A DNA stretch of 64,000 bases from Acinetobacter colistiniresistens. GTDB lineage: Bacteria > Pseudomonadota > Gammaproteobacteria > Pseudomonadales > Moraxellaceae. The notes beneath the pieces were generated by a model. That model was not told the origin of the DNA and ran no database searches. It saw only the letters and a program-made list of their open reading frames with translations. Shown piece by piece: positions 1 through 8,071 of the stretch. The position numbers were made by a program, and so were the translations under genes. Each line of letters opens with the position of its first letter. Position 1 is the first letter of the stretch. The stretch covers positions 744,001 to 808,000 of the forward strand of contig NZ_CP102099.1 in assembly GCF_024582815.1 (NCBI RefSeq), read 5' to 3'.

Positions 1-873
<873 letters not shown>

Positions 874-1048
874 TACAACACCCAAACAGTTGTTGTATTC
901 AAGGTAAATTCAATACATAACTTGATTTAGTGTGAAAACTAGTTACAATACCGACTCAATTAACTAATCCGTTAATAACTCTTTGGACCGTAAGTAAGGC
1001 ATACGATGAATACATCGTGATTAAGACCCGAAAGCACCACAACAGTTT
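874..1048 (+). other. 23S-5S internal transcribed spacer
   Basis: A spacer of about 175 bases between 23S and 5S rRNA. I see no tRNA cloverleaf in it. It probably contains RNase processing sites, but none can be pinpointed by eye. Confidence 0.7.
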
Positions 1049-1162
1049 GCTGGCGACAATAGCAAGAGTGAACCACCTGATCCCTTCCCGAACTCAGAAG
1101 TGAAACCTCTTAGCGCTGATGGTAGTGTGGCACTTGCCATGTGAGAGTAAGTCATCGCCAGC
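1049..1162 (+). rRNA. rrf: 5S ribosomal RNA
   Basis: A 5S rRNA of about 114 nt. The ends GCTGGCGAC and GTCATCGCCAGC pair to form helix I, and the internal CCCGAACTCAGAAGTGAAAC segment is the universal loop B/C region. It is the last gene of the rRNA operon and is followed at once by a strong terminator. Confidence 0.97.
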
Positions 1163-1173
1163 TTTTAAATACT

Positions 1174-1211
1174 AAACACCCCAGTCTCGAGAGAGGTTGG
1201 GGTGTTTTTTA
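1174..1211 (+). terminator. Rho-independent terminator of the rRNA operon
   Basis: The arms AAACACCCCA and TGGGGTGTTT form a 10-bp stem around a purine-rich loop. A run of T follows. It lies 12 bases after the 5S gene. Confidence 0.92.
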
Positions 1212-1255
1212 TGCGCGAAAGTAATGTATTGTTTGAATTTTAAACAGATATTAAA

Positions 1256-1888
1256 ATGAAAGATTTACAAAAAATTTATACTGATAAAGTAAATGAGGCA
1301 CTTTTTAGATTACAGAAGTGTGAAAGTCTTATAGAGTCATATTTTGAAATTAAAGATTTATTAGATTTAGAATCCTCAATATTACATTTACGTAAAGCAT
1401 TAGAAATATTTGCTTTAGCTTCGATCGCCCCAAATAAAATTAAATATCAAGAATACCGTGCTCAAGCTGATAAAAATCCTGACTATACAAAAGATTATAA
1501 AGCTAGCTCAATTTTAAAAGCTTTAAGTGGAATAAATTCTGACTTTTATCCTATACCTTTGTTACCAGCTGAAAAGTTAGAGAATGGAACTTGGCATTTT
1601 GATAGAAAAACAGGGAAATTCTTTGACAAAAATCAGTTTATTAAATTGTATGATCGATTAGGAAAATATTTACACGCTGATAATCCTTGGGGAAACAATA
1701 AAGAATGGGAAGATTTTGCTTTAGTAGTAAGGGATGGTATAAGTTCCATCCGTGATCTTTTTAAATTGTATTTTACTGTAATACGGGCACCAGAATTTAC
1801 AGGTGTATGGGTTCTAGAGACACGTGATAATGTGGTTCAATTTCTTGTTGCTGAATCTCAAGGTGAATTTATCGTTGAGAATTATTAA
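1256..1888 (+). CDS. Hypothetical protein, possibly HEPN-like
   Basis: A 210-residue protein I do not recognise by name. It is mostly helical and hydrophilic, without a signal peptide or membrane segment. Two things resemble HEPN/DUF4145-type proteins: an LRKALE helix at residues 45-50, and R134-x5-H140 (RLGKYLH), which fits the R-x4-6-H motif of HEPN ribonucleases. This is motif inference only. The gene is clearly more AT-rich than the core genes and sits between the rRNA terminator and an ankyrin gene, 24 bases upstream of it. The TTAAA-rich start region has only a weak ribosome site. Acquisition by transfer is likely, and a role in defence or as a toxin is possible but unproven. Confidence 0.6.
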   Translation: MKDLQKIYTDKVNEALFRLQKCESLIESYFEIKDLLDLESSILHLRKALEIFALASIAPNKIKYQEYRAQADKNPDYTKDYKASSILKALSGINSDFYPIPLLPAEKLENGTWHFDRKTGKFFDKNQFIKLYDRLGKYLHADNPWGNNKEWEDFALVVRDGISSIRDLFKLYFTVIRAPEFTGVWVLETRDNVVQFLVAESQGEFIVENY

Positions 1889-1912
1889 TTTGAAAGGTTA
1901 TTAAAGAGAATT

Positions 1913-2227
1913 ATGATGAAACTTAACGCTTTCACTCCACTACCTGACGATGATGAGGAACTGCATCTTCCTGAACTTGTGTATTGGGCTTCTCTTGGTG
2001 ATGTGGAACAAGTAGAGCAACTATTGGCAGAGGGGATAGACCCGAACCAGACCGATGACGAAGGCTATAGTGCGTTACAGGCTGCTGCCGAGAATGATCA
2101 TCTAGCGGTAGTAAAGCTGTTAGTGAGTAAAGGTGCGAATGTGGAGTATAAAGGCGAATATACAGCGCTACAGCTTGCCGAAATGGCAGAGCATCATGAT
2201 GTAGTCGCGTATCTTAAAAGTCTTTAA
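1913..2227 (+). CDS. Small ankyrin-repeat protein
   Basis: A 104-residue protein built almost entirely of ankyrin repeats. The units begin near residues 22, 50 and 83; recognisable pieces are ALQAAAENDHLAVVKLLVSKGANV and the C-terminal LAEMAEHHDVVAYL. Ankyrin repeats bind other proteins, and the partner is unknown. There is no signal peptide, so it is probably cytosolic. It starts at ATG-ATG, so either Met may be used. Its last 19 codons and its terminator are duplicated at 3345-3456, which marks a recombination boundary. Confidence 0.8.
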   Translation: MMKLNAFTPLPDDDEELHLPELVYWASLGDVEQVEQLLAEGIDPNQTDDEGYSALQAAAENDHLAVVKLLVSKGANVEYKGEYTALQLAEMAEHHDVVAYLKSL

Positions 2228-2283
2228 ATCGCAGATAAAAATGGTAGATAAAAAGAAGCCCCATCATCCTGATGGGGCTTCTT
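2172..2283. repeat. 112-bp direct repeat, copy 1
   Basis: The 3' end of the ankyrin gene, its stop codon and most of the following terminator. It matches 3345-3456 over 112 bases without gaps, with 9 mismatches counted by eye (about 92% identity). Six of the mismatches cluster in codons near the end of the gene. The two copies enclose the HTH gene. Confidence 0.93.
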
Positions 2284-2286
2284 TTT
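2250..2286. terminator. Bidirectional terminator
   Basis: A perfect 17-bp stem with a 3-base loop; the left arm is 2250-2266 and the right arm 2270-2286. A-tracts and T-tracts on the two sides let it end both the ankyrin transcript (plus) and the HTH transcript (minus). Confidence 0.92.
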
Positions 2287-2292
2287 ATATTT

Positions 2293-3255
2293 TTAGTGTC
2301 CAAGCTTAAGATCTGATGGGTCTAATTTGAACTCATCGTAAATTTCTAACTTTTTCATAATTACTGGTAAAACTTGGTGTAATGTGCGCATTCCCACTAG
2401 TAATTCGTTCATATAAATATCTGGATGAATACGTCTTTCATTAAAGCCAAGGCTTTCTGCTTCAGCTTCATAACTAATCTCTTCTTGAGAATCATAAATA
2501 AGATTTAATAGTTCTGCTCTAAGCGGAATATTTGCACGAAAGGCATTGTCTTTAACAATATTGAGCCATTTCTTATAGTTTTCTAAAGTTTCATATCTAA
2601 ATTCATTAAAATTAGGAGCTATTTCTGCTGAAATATCAATTTTACATGCGGCTAATTCCATTAAACAAGGTTCGATATTGACTGCATCTGTCTCAAATAA
2701 ATCTAAACTTTCATCATCAATAATTTCTGCGATATAAGCAGCATAAAAACCGTAAACATCATTTAGAGCTAAAAATATATTCCAAATTAAATGAGAAATA
2801 GGATGGTTTTCTATATTTCCCATGAATATTTCATATGCTTCCTCATCTGAATTTTCATAGTCAATATCTAGTTCTACTGGGAAATAGAAAGGCGAAGCAA
2901 GTCCTAGTTGCTTAAGTATATGAAATGTATGCCAACTTAAGTTTCCCAAATCATCTTGTAAAGGTACTGTGTTATATCCTGTTTCAGCTTCGTCATGAGC
3001 AACTCTTGCAAGAAAATGAATTAATTTATTCCATTTCTTCGCATCTTCTAATGAACCTGCCCTAAGAATAAATTCTGGTGATAATTCACTAATGTTTAAT
3101 AATTTTTTAAAATTATTTTGCATATCAGATGATATGTACTCTCCTTTTTTCCATTTGCTTATTTGGGTTGGAGAGACGTTAAGACGAGTAGCGAGTTCTT
3201 TTTGAGTACATGAGAGCAATTTCATTGCTAATTCTATAAGTGCTTTGCTATCCAT
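2293..3255 (-). CDS. HTH domain protein with unknown C-terminal region
   Basis: A 320-residue protein. Residues 1-50 form a Cro/cI-type helix-turn-helix (QKELATRLNVSPTQISKWKKG), so it should bind DNA. The remaining 270 residues are acidic, helical and match no family I can name. The chosen start, ATG at 3255, has an AAAGAG ribosome site about 9 bases upstream. An in-frame upstream start at 3312 would add 19 residues but lacks such a site. The gene is AT-rich and enclosed by the 112-bp repeats. It may be a regulator, an antitoxin-like protein or part of a defence module. Confidence 0.75.
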   Translation of the reverse strand: MDSKALIELAMKLLSCTQKELATRLNVSPTQISKWKKGEYISSDMQNNFKKLLNISELSPEFILRAGSLEDAKKWNKLIHFLARVAHDEAETGYNTVPLQDDLGNLSWHTFHILKQLGLASPFYFPVELDIDYENSDEEAYEIFMGNIENHPISHLIWNIFLALNDVYGFYAAYIAEIIDDESLDLFETDAVNIEPCLMELAACKIDISAEIAPNFNEFRYETLENYKKWLNIVKDNAFRANIPLRAELLNLIYDSQEEISYEAEAESLGFNERRIHPDIYMNELLVGMRTLHQVLPVIMKKLEIYDEFKLDPSDLKLGH

Positions 3256-3343
3256 TTGAATATCTCTTTTATTTACTAAATTAATTTTATATTTAGTAAA
3301 TTTATAAATCAATTAAATTATATGAAACTCTGTATGGGATTTA

Positions 3344-3400
3344 AAGCTTGCAGAAATGGCAGAGCATAGCGAAGTGGTTGCGTATCTTAAAAGTCTTTAA
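3344..3400 (+). pseudogene. 3' remnant of a second ankyrin gene
   Basis: Reading in frame to the TAA at 3398-3400 gives KLAEMAEHSEVVAYLKSL, nearly the same as the C-terminus of the ankyrin protein encoded at 1913-2227. Homology begins abruptly at 3345, and no start codon or upstream repeats are present. This is a truncated ankyrin gene end left by recombination. Confidence 0.85.
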
Positions 3401-3456
3401 ATCGCAGATAAAAATGATAGATAAAAAGAAGCCCCATCATCCTGACGGGGCTTCTT
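3345..3456. repeat. 112-bp direct repeat, copy 2
   Basis: The second copy of the ankyrin 3' end plus terminator, in the same orientation as 2172-2283 and offset by 1173 bases. Its terminator hairpin (AAGAAGCCCC and GGGGCTTCTT arms, 3427-3456) is kept, with a compensation-free C in place of T in the stem. Confidence 0.93.
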
Positions 3457-3683
3457 CATATTCAGTTTATGTCGTTGATATCCTATTAACGACCACGTCC
3501 TGTATCTGTTCTTATTCTCAATGAGACTTCCTGTCTCTCTATGGTTTATATGATAGGTGAAAAGTTTGTATTGGGATATTCGCCAATTGCTGCGATTGTT
3601 GTAGGTTTTTGCGTACATTGATATGGATAATTATTATCCATAAAAACATAATCAAGAGATTCCCTTTCTGTTTTATTCGGATC
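3457..3683. other. Intergenic stretch with a 21-bp palindrome
   Basis: No convincing gene is present. At 3622-3642 there is a perfect inverted repeat: TATGGATAAT, one T, then ATTATCCATA. A minus-strand frame of about 44 codons ending near 3545 is open and reads smoothly, but it has no start or ribosome site. It could be a gene remnant. Confidence 0.55.
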
Positions 3684-4445
3684 TTAGAAATGAATATCTA
3701 AGCCAATATACGGACCTTTAAAGTCAAACTTAAGGTCATTTTTCTTGTAGTCATCTAATTTGATATCGAGAATACGATAGCCTGCTTTTAAACCCACATC
3801 GACCAATAAATTATCAATAAAGTTGTATTGTAATTCGGCTTGCGCATCTGTGATTTTGGTATCGTTAAAATTGCTATACAACAACTCGCCCTTGGCACTG
3901 AGACCAGTAAATGGAAGTTTGACGCCCGCAGAGCCATAGATGACAGGAACTGTTTTATCGATATCTGTTTTACTGACATTCAGTGTTTTGACATCACCAT
4001 TTAAATTGGTTGCACCCAGACCGACATCTGCGCTGACGATGGTGTCCAAGATTTCATAATAGAGAATGAAATCGGTGTGATCGATGTTCAGATCGTAGAC
4101 AGGTTGTCCAGCCACTGTATTTTCAGTTTGTGATTTCAAATTTACATAGCGAATTTTGGCATTTGGAATCAATGGAATCGGGTGTTCAAATGCAAGTGAT
4201 ATCTGAGCTGAACCTTTACGATCTAAATTTTCTTCAGGTGCTGAAAGACCTGCATAAGGATTTAATAAAAGGTCATCTACACCTGTTTGATTCGATAATG
4301 ATGAGGTATTTGGTTTTGGTTGAACTTTTGCCTTCCCATCATAAAACCAATAACTCGCATCCGCTTTCACGCCTAGCATATCCGCTTGTGCCAGACTGCA
4401 AATGCCTGTCCCTAACGCAAACATTGATATTTTTAATATTTTCAT
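3684..4445 (-). CDS. TIGR04219-type outer membrane beta-barrel protein
   Basis: A 253-residue precursor. Residues 1-21 are a Sec signal peptide ending in LAQA, with cleavage expected before Asp22. The mature part alternates polar and hydrophobic residues in strands and ends in Phe (GLDIHF), the usual outer-membrane assembly signal. Length and the N-terminal sequence (ADMLGVKADASYWFYDGK) fit the TIGR04219 barrel family, which has no established substrate. It is monocistronic on the minus strand with no obvious terminator beyond the palindrome at 3622-3642. The function is probably structural or porin-like. Confidence 0.82.
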   Translation of the reverse strand: MKILKISMFALGTGICSLAQADMLGVKADASYWFYDGKAKVQPKPNTSSLSNQTGVDDLLLNPYAGLSAPEENLDRKGSAQISLAFEHPIPLIPNAKIRYVNLKSQTENTVAGQPVYDLNIDHTDFILYYEILDTIVSADVGLGATNLNGDVKTLNVSKTDIDKTVPVIYGSAGVKLPFTGLSAKGELLYSNFNDTKITDAQAELQYNFIDNLLVDVGLKAGYRILDIKLDDYKKNDLKFDFKGPYIGLDIHF

Positions 4446-4577
4446 TGCATTGTCCTAATCAGTATCAAAAACAGTAATGAATTGTTGTGAATTCATCTGT
4501 GAATGGGCGAATCATATAGTGATCTTGGAAAATATGCAGTAGTCTAAATTTAAATTTTTATAACGGGATCAAGAATA

Positions 4578-6020
4578 ATGACAGATACAAAAAATGTGGT
4601 GGATTACCCACTTTATGTCGCAGGCAAAGCAGCCACCACAGGCCAATGGCTTGAAGTTCATGATAAGTATCACAATACCGTGTATGCACGTGTCGCCTTG
4701 GCCGATACCAAAGTGCTTGAAAAAGCGATTGCAGCTGCGGTGAAAGCTGAAGCAGAAATGGCGGCCTTAAAACCCTTTCAAAAACAAAGAATCCTATTGC
4801 ACTGCGTGAAGCGTTTTAATGAACTGCGTGAAGAGTTAACAGATATTCTGATTGCAGAAGGGGGGAAACCTCGCGGTGCAGCAAGTGCCGAAGTTGAACG
4901 TCTGATCAATACCTTTCAATTGGCCGCAGATGCCGTGATACAGCTCGATGATGGGCGAATGTTAGCTCTAGCAGTGACACCTGCAGCTGCCCAGTTCAGA
5001 GGGATGGTCAAACATGTACCCATCGGTGCAGTTTCCTTAATCAGTCCGTTTAATTTTCCTCTCAACCTCGTTGCACATAAGATTGCACCAGCCATTGCTG
5101 CGGGTTGTCCTTTTGTGTTGAAACCTGCCAGTTTGACTCCGATCAGTGCCTTAATGATTGCCAAGGTATTAGCCGAAACCGATTTACCGAAAGGTTCGTG
5201 GTCGGTATTGCCTTGTGAGCGTCAGGCCGCTGATATTCTGGTCACGGATGATCGCTTCAAGTTGTTAAGCTTTACAGGTTCCGATCAGGTGGGGTGGGAC
5301 ATGAAAGCCCGTGCTGGTCGTAAGAAAGTCACCTTGGAATTGGGCGGGAATGCTGCGGTTCTGATTGATGCGGATACAGTGATTGATGACGCTTTGATTG
5401 ATCGTTTAATCAGTGCAGCCTATGGGCATGCGGGGCAGATCTGTATCAGTGTGCAGCGGATTTTAATTCATGCTGACTTATATGCCGAAGTGAAAAAGAA
5501 ACTCATCGCCAAATTGAAAAAAATTAAAGTGGATGATCCCACTTCAAGTACCACATTGGTTGGCCCCATGATTAAGGAGGCTGAAGCGATCCGTCTGAAA
5601 AAATGGCTGGATAAGGCCGAGAAAAAAGGAGCAAAAATACTGACAGGAGGACGTTTAGAAGGGGTTTTGTTCGAGCCCACTTTACTGGAAAATGTAGATG
5701 CCAAGCTGGAAATCTATAAGGATGAAGCATTTGGTCCAATTGCAATCTTGGAGAAATTTAAGGACTTTCAGCAGGGGATTGCGACCATCAATCAAAGTCG
5801 TTTTGGCTTACAGGCAGGCGTATATACGCAAAATCTGAATAAGATGCTATATGCATGGGATCATTTACATGTTGGAGGTGTGATTATTAATGATGTCCCG
5901 ACATTCCGCGTCGATAATATGCCGTATGGTGGGGTGAAGGATTCGGGCCTTGGCCGTGAAGGGATTCAGTTTGCTATTCGGGATATGCAAGAGGAAAGAT
6001 TATTAGCCATCAAACAATAA
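4578..6020 (+). CDS. NAD(P)-dependent aldehyde dehydrogenase
   Basis: A 480-residue soluble enzyme of the aldehyde dehydrogenase superfamily, oxidising an aldehyde to its acid with NAD(P). The visible active-site set is complete: oxyanion Asn159 in SPFNFP, cofactor Lys182 in LKPAS, general base Glu254 in LELGGN and nucleophile Cys289 in GQICIS. SFTGSDQVG at residues 231-239 is the usual glycine motif of the coenzyme site. Length is normal for the family. The substrate cannot be read from the sequence. It stands alone, ends in a hairpin terminator and has a weak AAGAAT-type ribosome site. Confidence 0.9.
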   Translation: MTDTKNVVDYPLYVAGKAATTGQWLEVHDKYHNTVYARVALADTKVLEKAIAAAVKAEAEMAALKPFQKQRILLHCVKRFNELREELTDILIAEGGKPRGAASAEVERLINTFQLAADAVIQLDDGRMLALAVTPAAAQFRGMVKHVPIGAVSLISPFNFPLNLVAHKIAPAIAAGCPFVLKPASLTPISALMIAKVLAETDLPKGSWSVLPCERQAADILVTDDRFKLLSFTGSDQVGWDMKARAGRKKVTLELGGNAAVLIDADTVIDDALIDRLISAAYGHAGQICISVQRILIHADLYAEVKKKLIAKLKKIKVDDPTSSTTLVGPMIKEAEAIRLKKWLDKAEKKGAKILTGGRLEGVLFEPTLLENVDAKLEIYKDEAFGPIAILEKFKDFQQGIATINQSRFGLQAGVYTQNLNKMLYAWDHLHVGGVIINDVPTFRVDNMPYGGVKDSGLGREGIQFAIRDMQEERLLAIKQ

Positions 6021-6034
6021 AAAGAGAGTGGCCC

Positions 6035-6065
6035 AAGCGGAGTAAATGCTTCGCTTGATTGTTTT
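6035..6065 (+). terminator. Terminator after the aldehyde dehydrogenase
   Basis: The arms AAGCGGAG and CTTCGCTT form an 8-bp stem with one G-T pair around TAAATG. A T-rich stretch follows. It lies 15 bases after the stop codon. Confidence 0.7.
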
Positions 6066-6397
6066 ATGTACTTGATTTTTATAGCTTGACTGTAAGGTCA
6101 AAATTACAGGCTGTTGAAAAATAATCAGTTGTTTAAAAAAGATGATTTTTTCTTGCAGAATTTACAGTAAAAAGAAATAAAAACAGGTATTGTTCGGCTA
6201 TTAAAAGCAGAAAAACAACGCCCGATCTTTAAGGAAGATGGTTTGGTTTTTTGTTTGTTTGTGCATGGAAATAACACACTCACAAGGTTGAATTTTCATA
6301 CAAACAAGACAAGATTTTTATGGCATTTTTCATGTCTGTTGGACAATAACAAACCACAAACAGTATGGAAAGGCCAGCAGGACAATTTAGGTGTTTT
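6066..6397 (+). other. Intergenic leader of the NSS transporter
   Basis: About 330 AT-rich bases with no coding potential I trust. The promoter of the transporter must lie here, but I could not pick one -10/-35 pair with confidence. No riboswitch fold is obvious. Confidence 0.45.
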
Positions 6398-7876
6398 ATG
6401 ACAGATACTCGTGAAAACTGGACATCACGATCTGGTTTTATTATTGCAGCTGTAGGTTCAGCTGTCGGTTTAGGCAATATTTGGCGTTTCCCTTACGTTG
6501 CCTATGAAAATGGCGGCGGGGCGTTTCTTATCCCTTATTTACTGGCGTTGATTACCGCTGGTTTACCTCTTTTATTCCTGGACTATGCAACGGGTCATCG
6601 TGCGCGTAATTCTCCACCAAAGGCGTATCGTGCGCTATTTAAAGGCGGAGAGACGCTGGGTTGGTGGCAGGTTTGTGTCTGTATCATCATTGGCCTGTAC
6701 TATGCCAGTGTACTGACGTGGGCGGGGAGTTATGTGTACTTCTCGATCGGTCAGACATGGGGGAGTGACCCGGAAAGTTTCTTCTTCAATACGTATTTAC
6801 AGACCTCGAAAGCGGCAGGTTTTGACCTTAATTTCGTGAGTCATTTGTTCTGGCCAATCGTCGGAATCTGGGCACTGACCTTGATCATTTTATATGGTGG
6901 GGTGAAGAAGGGCGTTGAATTATCCAACAAGATTTTCATGCCATTGTTATTCGTGTTGTTCACCATTCTGGTGGTTCAGTCATTACGTTTACCAGGTGCG
7001 GTGCAAGGCTTAAATGCTTTCTTTACCCCGAACTGGTCGGCCATGATGGATTATAAAGTGTGGTTAGCCGCATATGGCCATACTTTTTTCTCACTGTCTG
7101 TGGGCTTCGGGATCATGGTGACCTATGCCTCTTATCTCAAACCTAAAACCGATTTAACTGGCTCGGGCCTGATTGTTGGTTTTGCCAATGCCTCGACTGA
7201 AATTTTGGCAGGCATCGGAATCTTTGCAGCCTTGGGCTTTATGGCGCATACGGCAGGTAAAGAAGTACAGGACGTAGTGAGTGGTGGTATTGGTCTGGCA
7301 TTCATCGCTTTCCCGAAAATCATTTCAAGTTTGGGTGCAGGTGCTGACTTATTCGGTCTGCTGTTCTTTTCATCACTCTTCGTTGCGGGTATCTCGTCAA
7401 TGGTGAGTATCTTGGAAGTGCCGATTGCCGCAATGCAAGACAAATTGAAATGGGGGCGTACCAAAGCCGTGACCATTATTGGTGGCGGTAGTGCCTTGGT
7501 TTCGGTGTTCTTATTCTCCAGTGTCAATGCGATTAAACTGGTCGATATCGTCGATCACTTCATCAATAACATTGGTATTGTTGGCGGAGCACTCGTTTCT
7601 ATTCTGTGGATTACATGGTTTAAGCGTTCGGCTTTGATTGAACTGCGTGATCATATCAACCGCATTTCAACGATTCAACTGGGTAAAGGCTGGGCATTTA
7701 CCTTAACGGTGATCACTTCTTTGATCTTGTTAACCACCTTAAGCATGACGGTATTTAACTTGGTGAAAAACGGTTACGATAGTTATAGCATGAGCTTACA
7801 AGGCATCTTTGGATGGGGCAGTGTGATTTTCTGTGCTGTTGTTGCAATCGTCCTCAGCAAGCTCAAAGATCGCTAG
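6398..7876 (+). CDS. Sodium-dependent NSS-family amino acid transporter
   Basis: A 492-residue inner-membrane transporter of the neurotransmitter:sodium symporter (LeuT-like) family. The signature GSAVGLGNIWRFPY lies in the first membrane helix and forms the sodium and substrate site. Eleven to twelve hydrophobic helices are visible. The start at 6398 is preferred because AGG lies 6 bases upstream and the protein then begins MTDTRENWTSRSGF, as in relatives; an in-frame ATG at 6365 has no ribosome site. It is followed 10 bases later by a MetS-type small subunit, which points to methionine or alanine uptake as in the Corynebacterium MetP/MetS pair. Substrate assignment is inferred. Confidence 0.92.
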   Translation: MTDTRENWTSRSGFIIAAVGSAVGLGNIWRFPYVAYENGGGAFLIPYLLALITAGLPLLFLDYATGHRARNSPPKAYRALFKGGETLGWWQVCVCIIIGLYYASVLTWAGSYVYFSIGQTWGSDPESFFFNTYLQTSKAAGFDLNFVSHLFWPIVGIWALTLIILYGGVKKGVELSNKIFMPLLFVLFTILVVQSLRLPGAVQGLNAFFTPNWSAMMDYKVWLAAYGHTFFSLSVGFGIMVTYASYLKPKTDLTGSGLIVGFANASTEILAGIGIFAALGFMAHTAGKEVQDVVSGGIGLAFIAFPKIISSLGAGADLFGLLFFSSLFVAGISSMVSILEVPIAAMQDKLKWGRTKAVTIIGGGSALVSVFLFSSVNAIKLVDIVDHFINNIGIVGGALVSILWITWFKRSALIELRDHINRISTIQLGKGWAFTLTVITSLILLTTLSMTVFNLVKNGYDSYSMSLQGIFGWGSVIFCAVVAIVLSKLKDR

Positions 7877-7886
7877 GAGAAAGAAT

Positions 7887-8030
7887 ATGAATACTTCTGC
7901 AATCGTGATGATGGTTATTGCTATGTTGTTTGTTTGGGGGGGATTGGCTTTGTCGATCCTGCACCTGATGAAGCATCCAGAAGAACTCGATGAGGTTCTG
8001 GAAGAAGTCAAAGATCAACATACGCTTTAA
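7887..8030 (+). CDS. MetS-type NSS transporter small subunit
   Basis: A 47-residue membrane protein. Residues 4-27 form one hydrophobic helix (AIVMMVIAMLFVWGG...), followed by an acidic tail that starts at the HPEELDEVLEE segment. This matches the small subunit family that accompanies NSS-type methionine/alanine importers. ATG at 7887 has a strong AGGAGA site 6 bases upstream and lies 10 bases after the transporter stop, so the two form an operon. A longer frame opens at 7833 inside the transporter gene, but that start is spurious. Confidence 0.88.
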   Translation: MNTSAIVMMVIAMLFVWGGLALSILHLMKHPEELDEVLEEVKDQHTL

Positions 8031-8041
8031 AACAGATTTAA

Positions 8042-8070
8042 AAAAAAGCAGGCTTCAAGCCTGCTTTTTT
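8042..8070. terminator. Bidirectional terminator between metS and rsmB
   Basis: A 13-bp perfect stem (AAAAAAGCAGGCT and AGCCTGCTTTTTT) with loop TCA. It ends the converging metS-type and rsmB transcripts. Confidence 0.93.
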
Positions 8071-8071
8071 A

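Noticed and set aside
874..1048. A tRNA gene in the 23S-5S spacer
   Set aside because: No cloverleaf or CCA-type end is visible.
3397..3618. Minus-strand frame of 73 codons
   Set aside because: It runs through the terminator and ankyrin remnant of the second repeat copy and has no ribosome site or family resemblance.
7833..7886. Extended start for the MetS-type subunit
   Set aside because: It would overlap the transporter gene, and the strong AGGAGA site belongs to the ATG at 7887.
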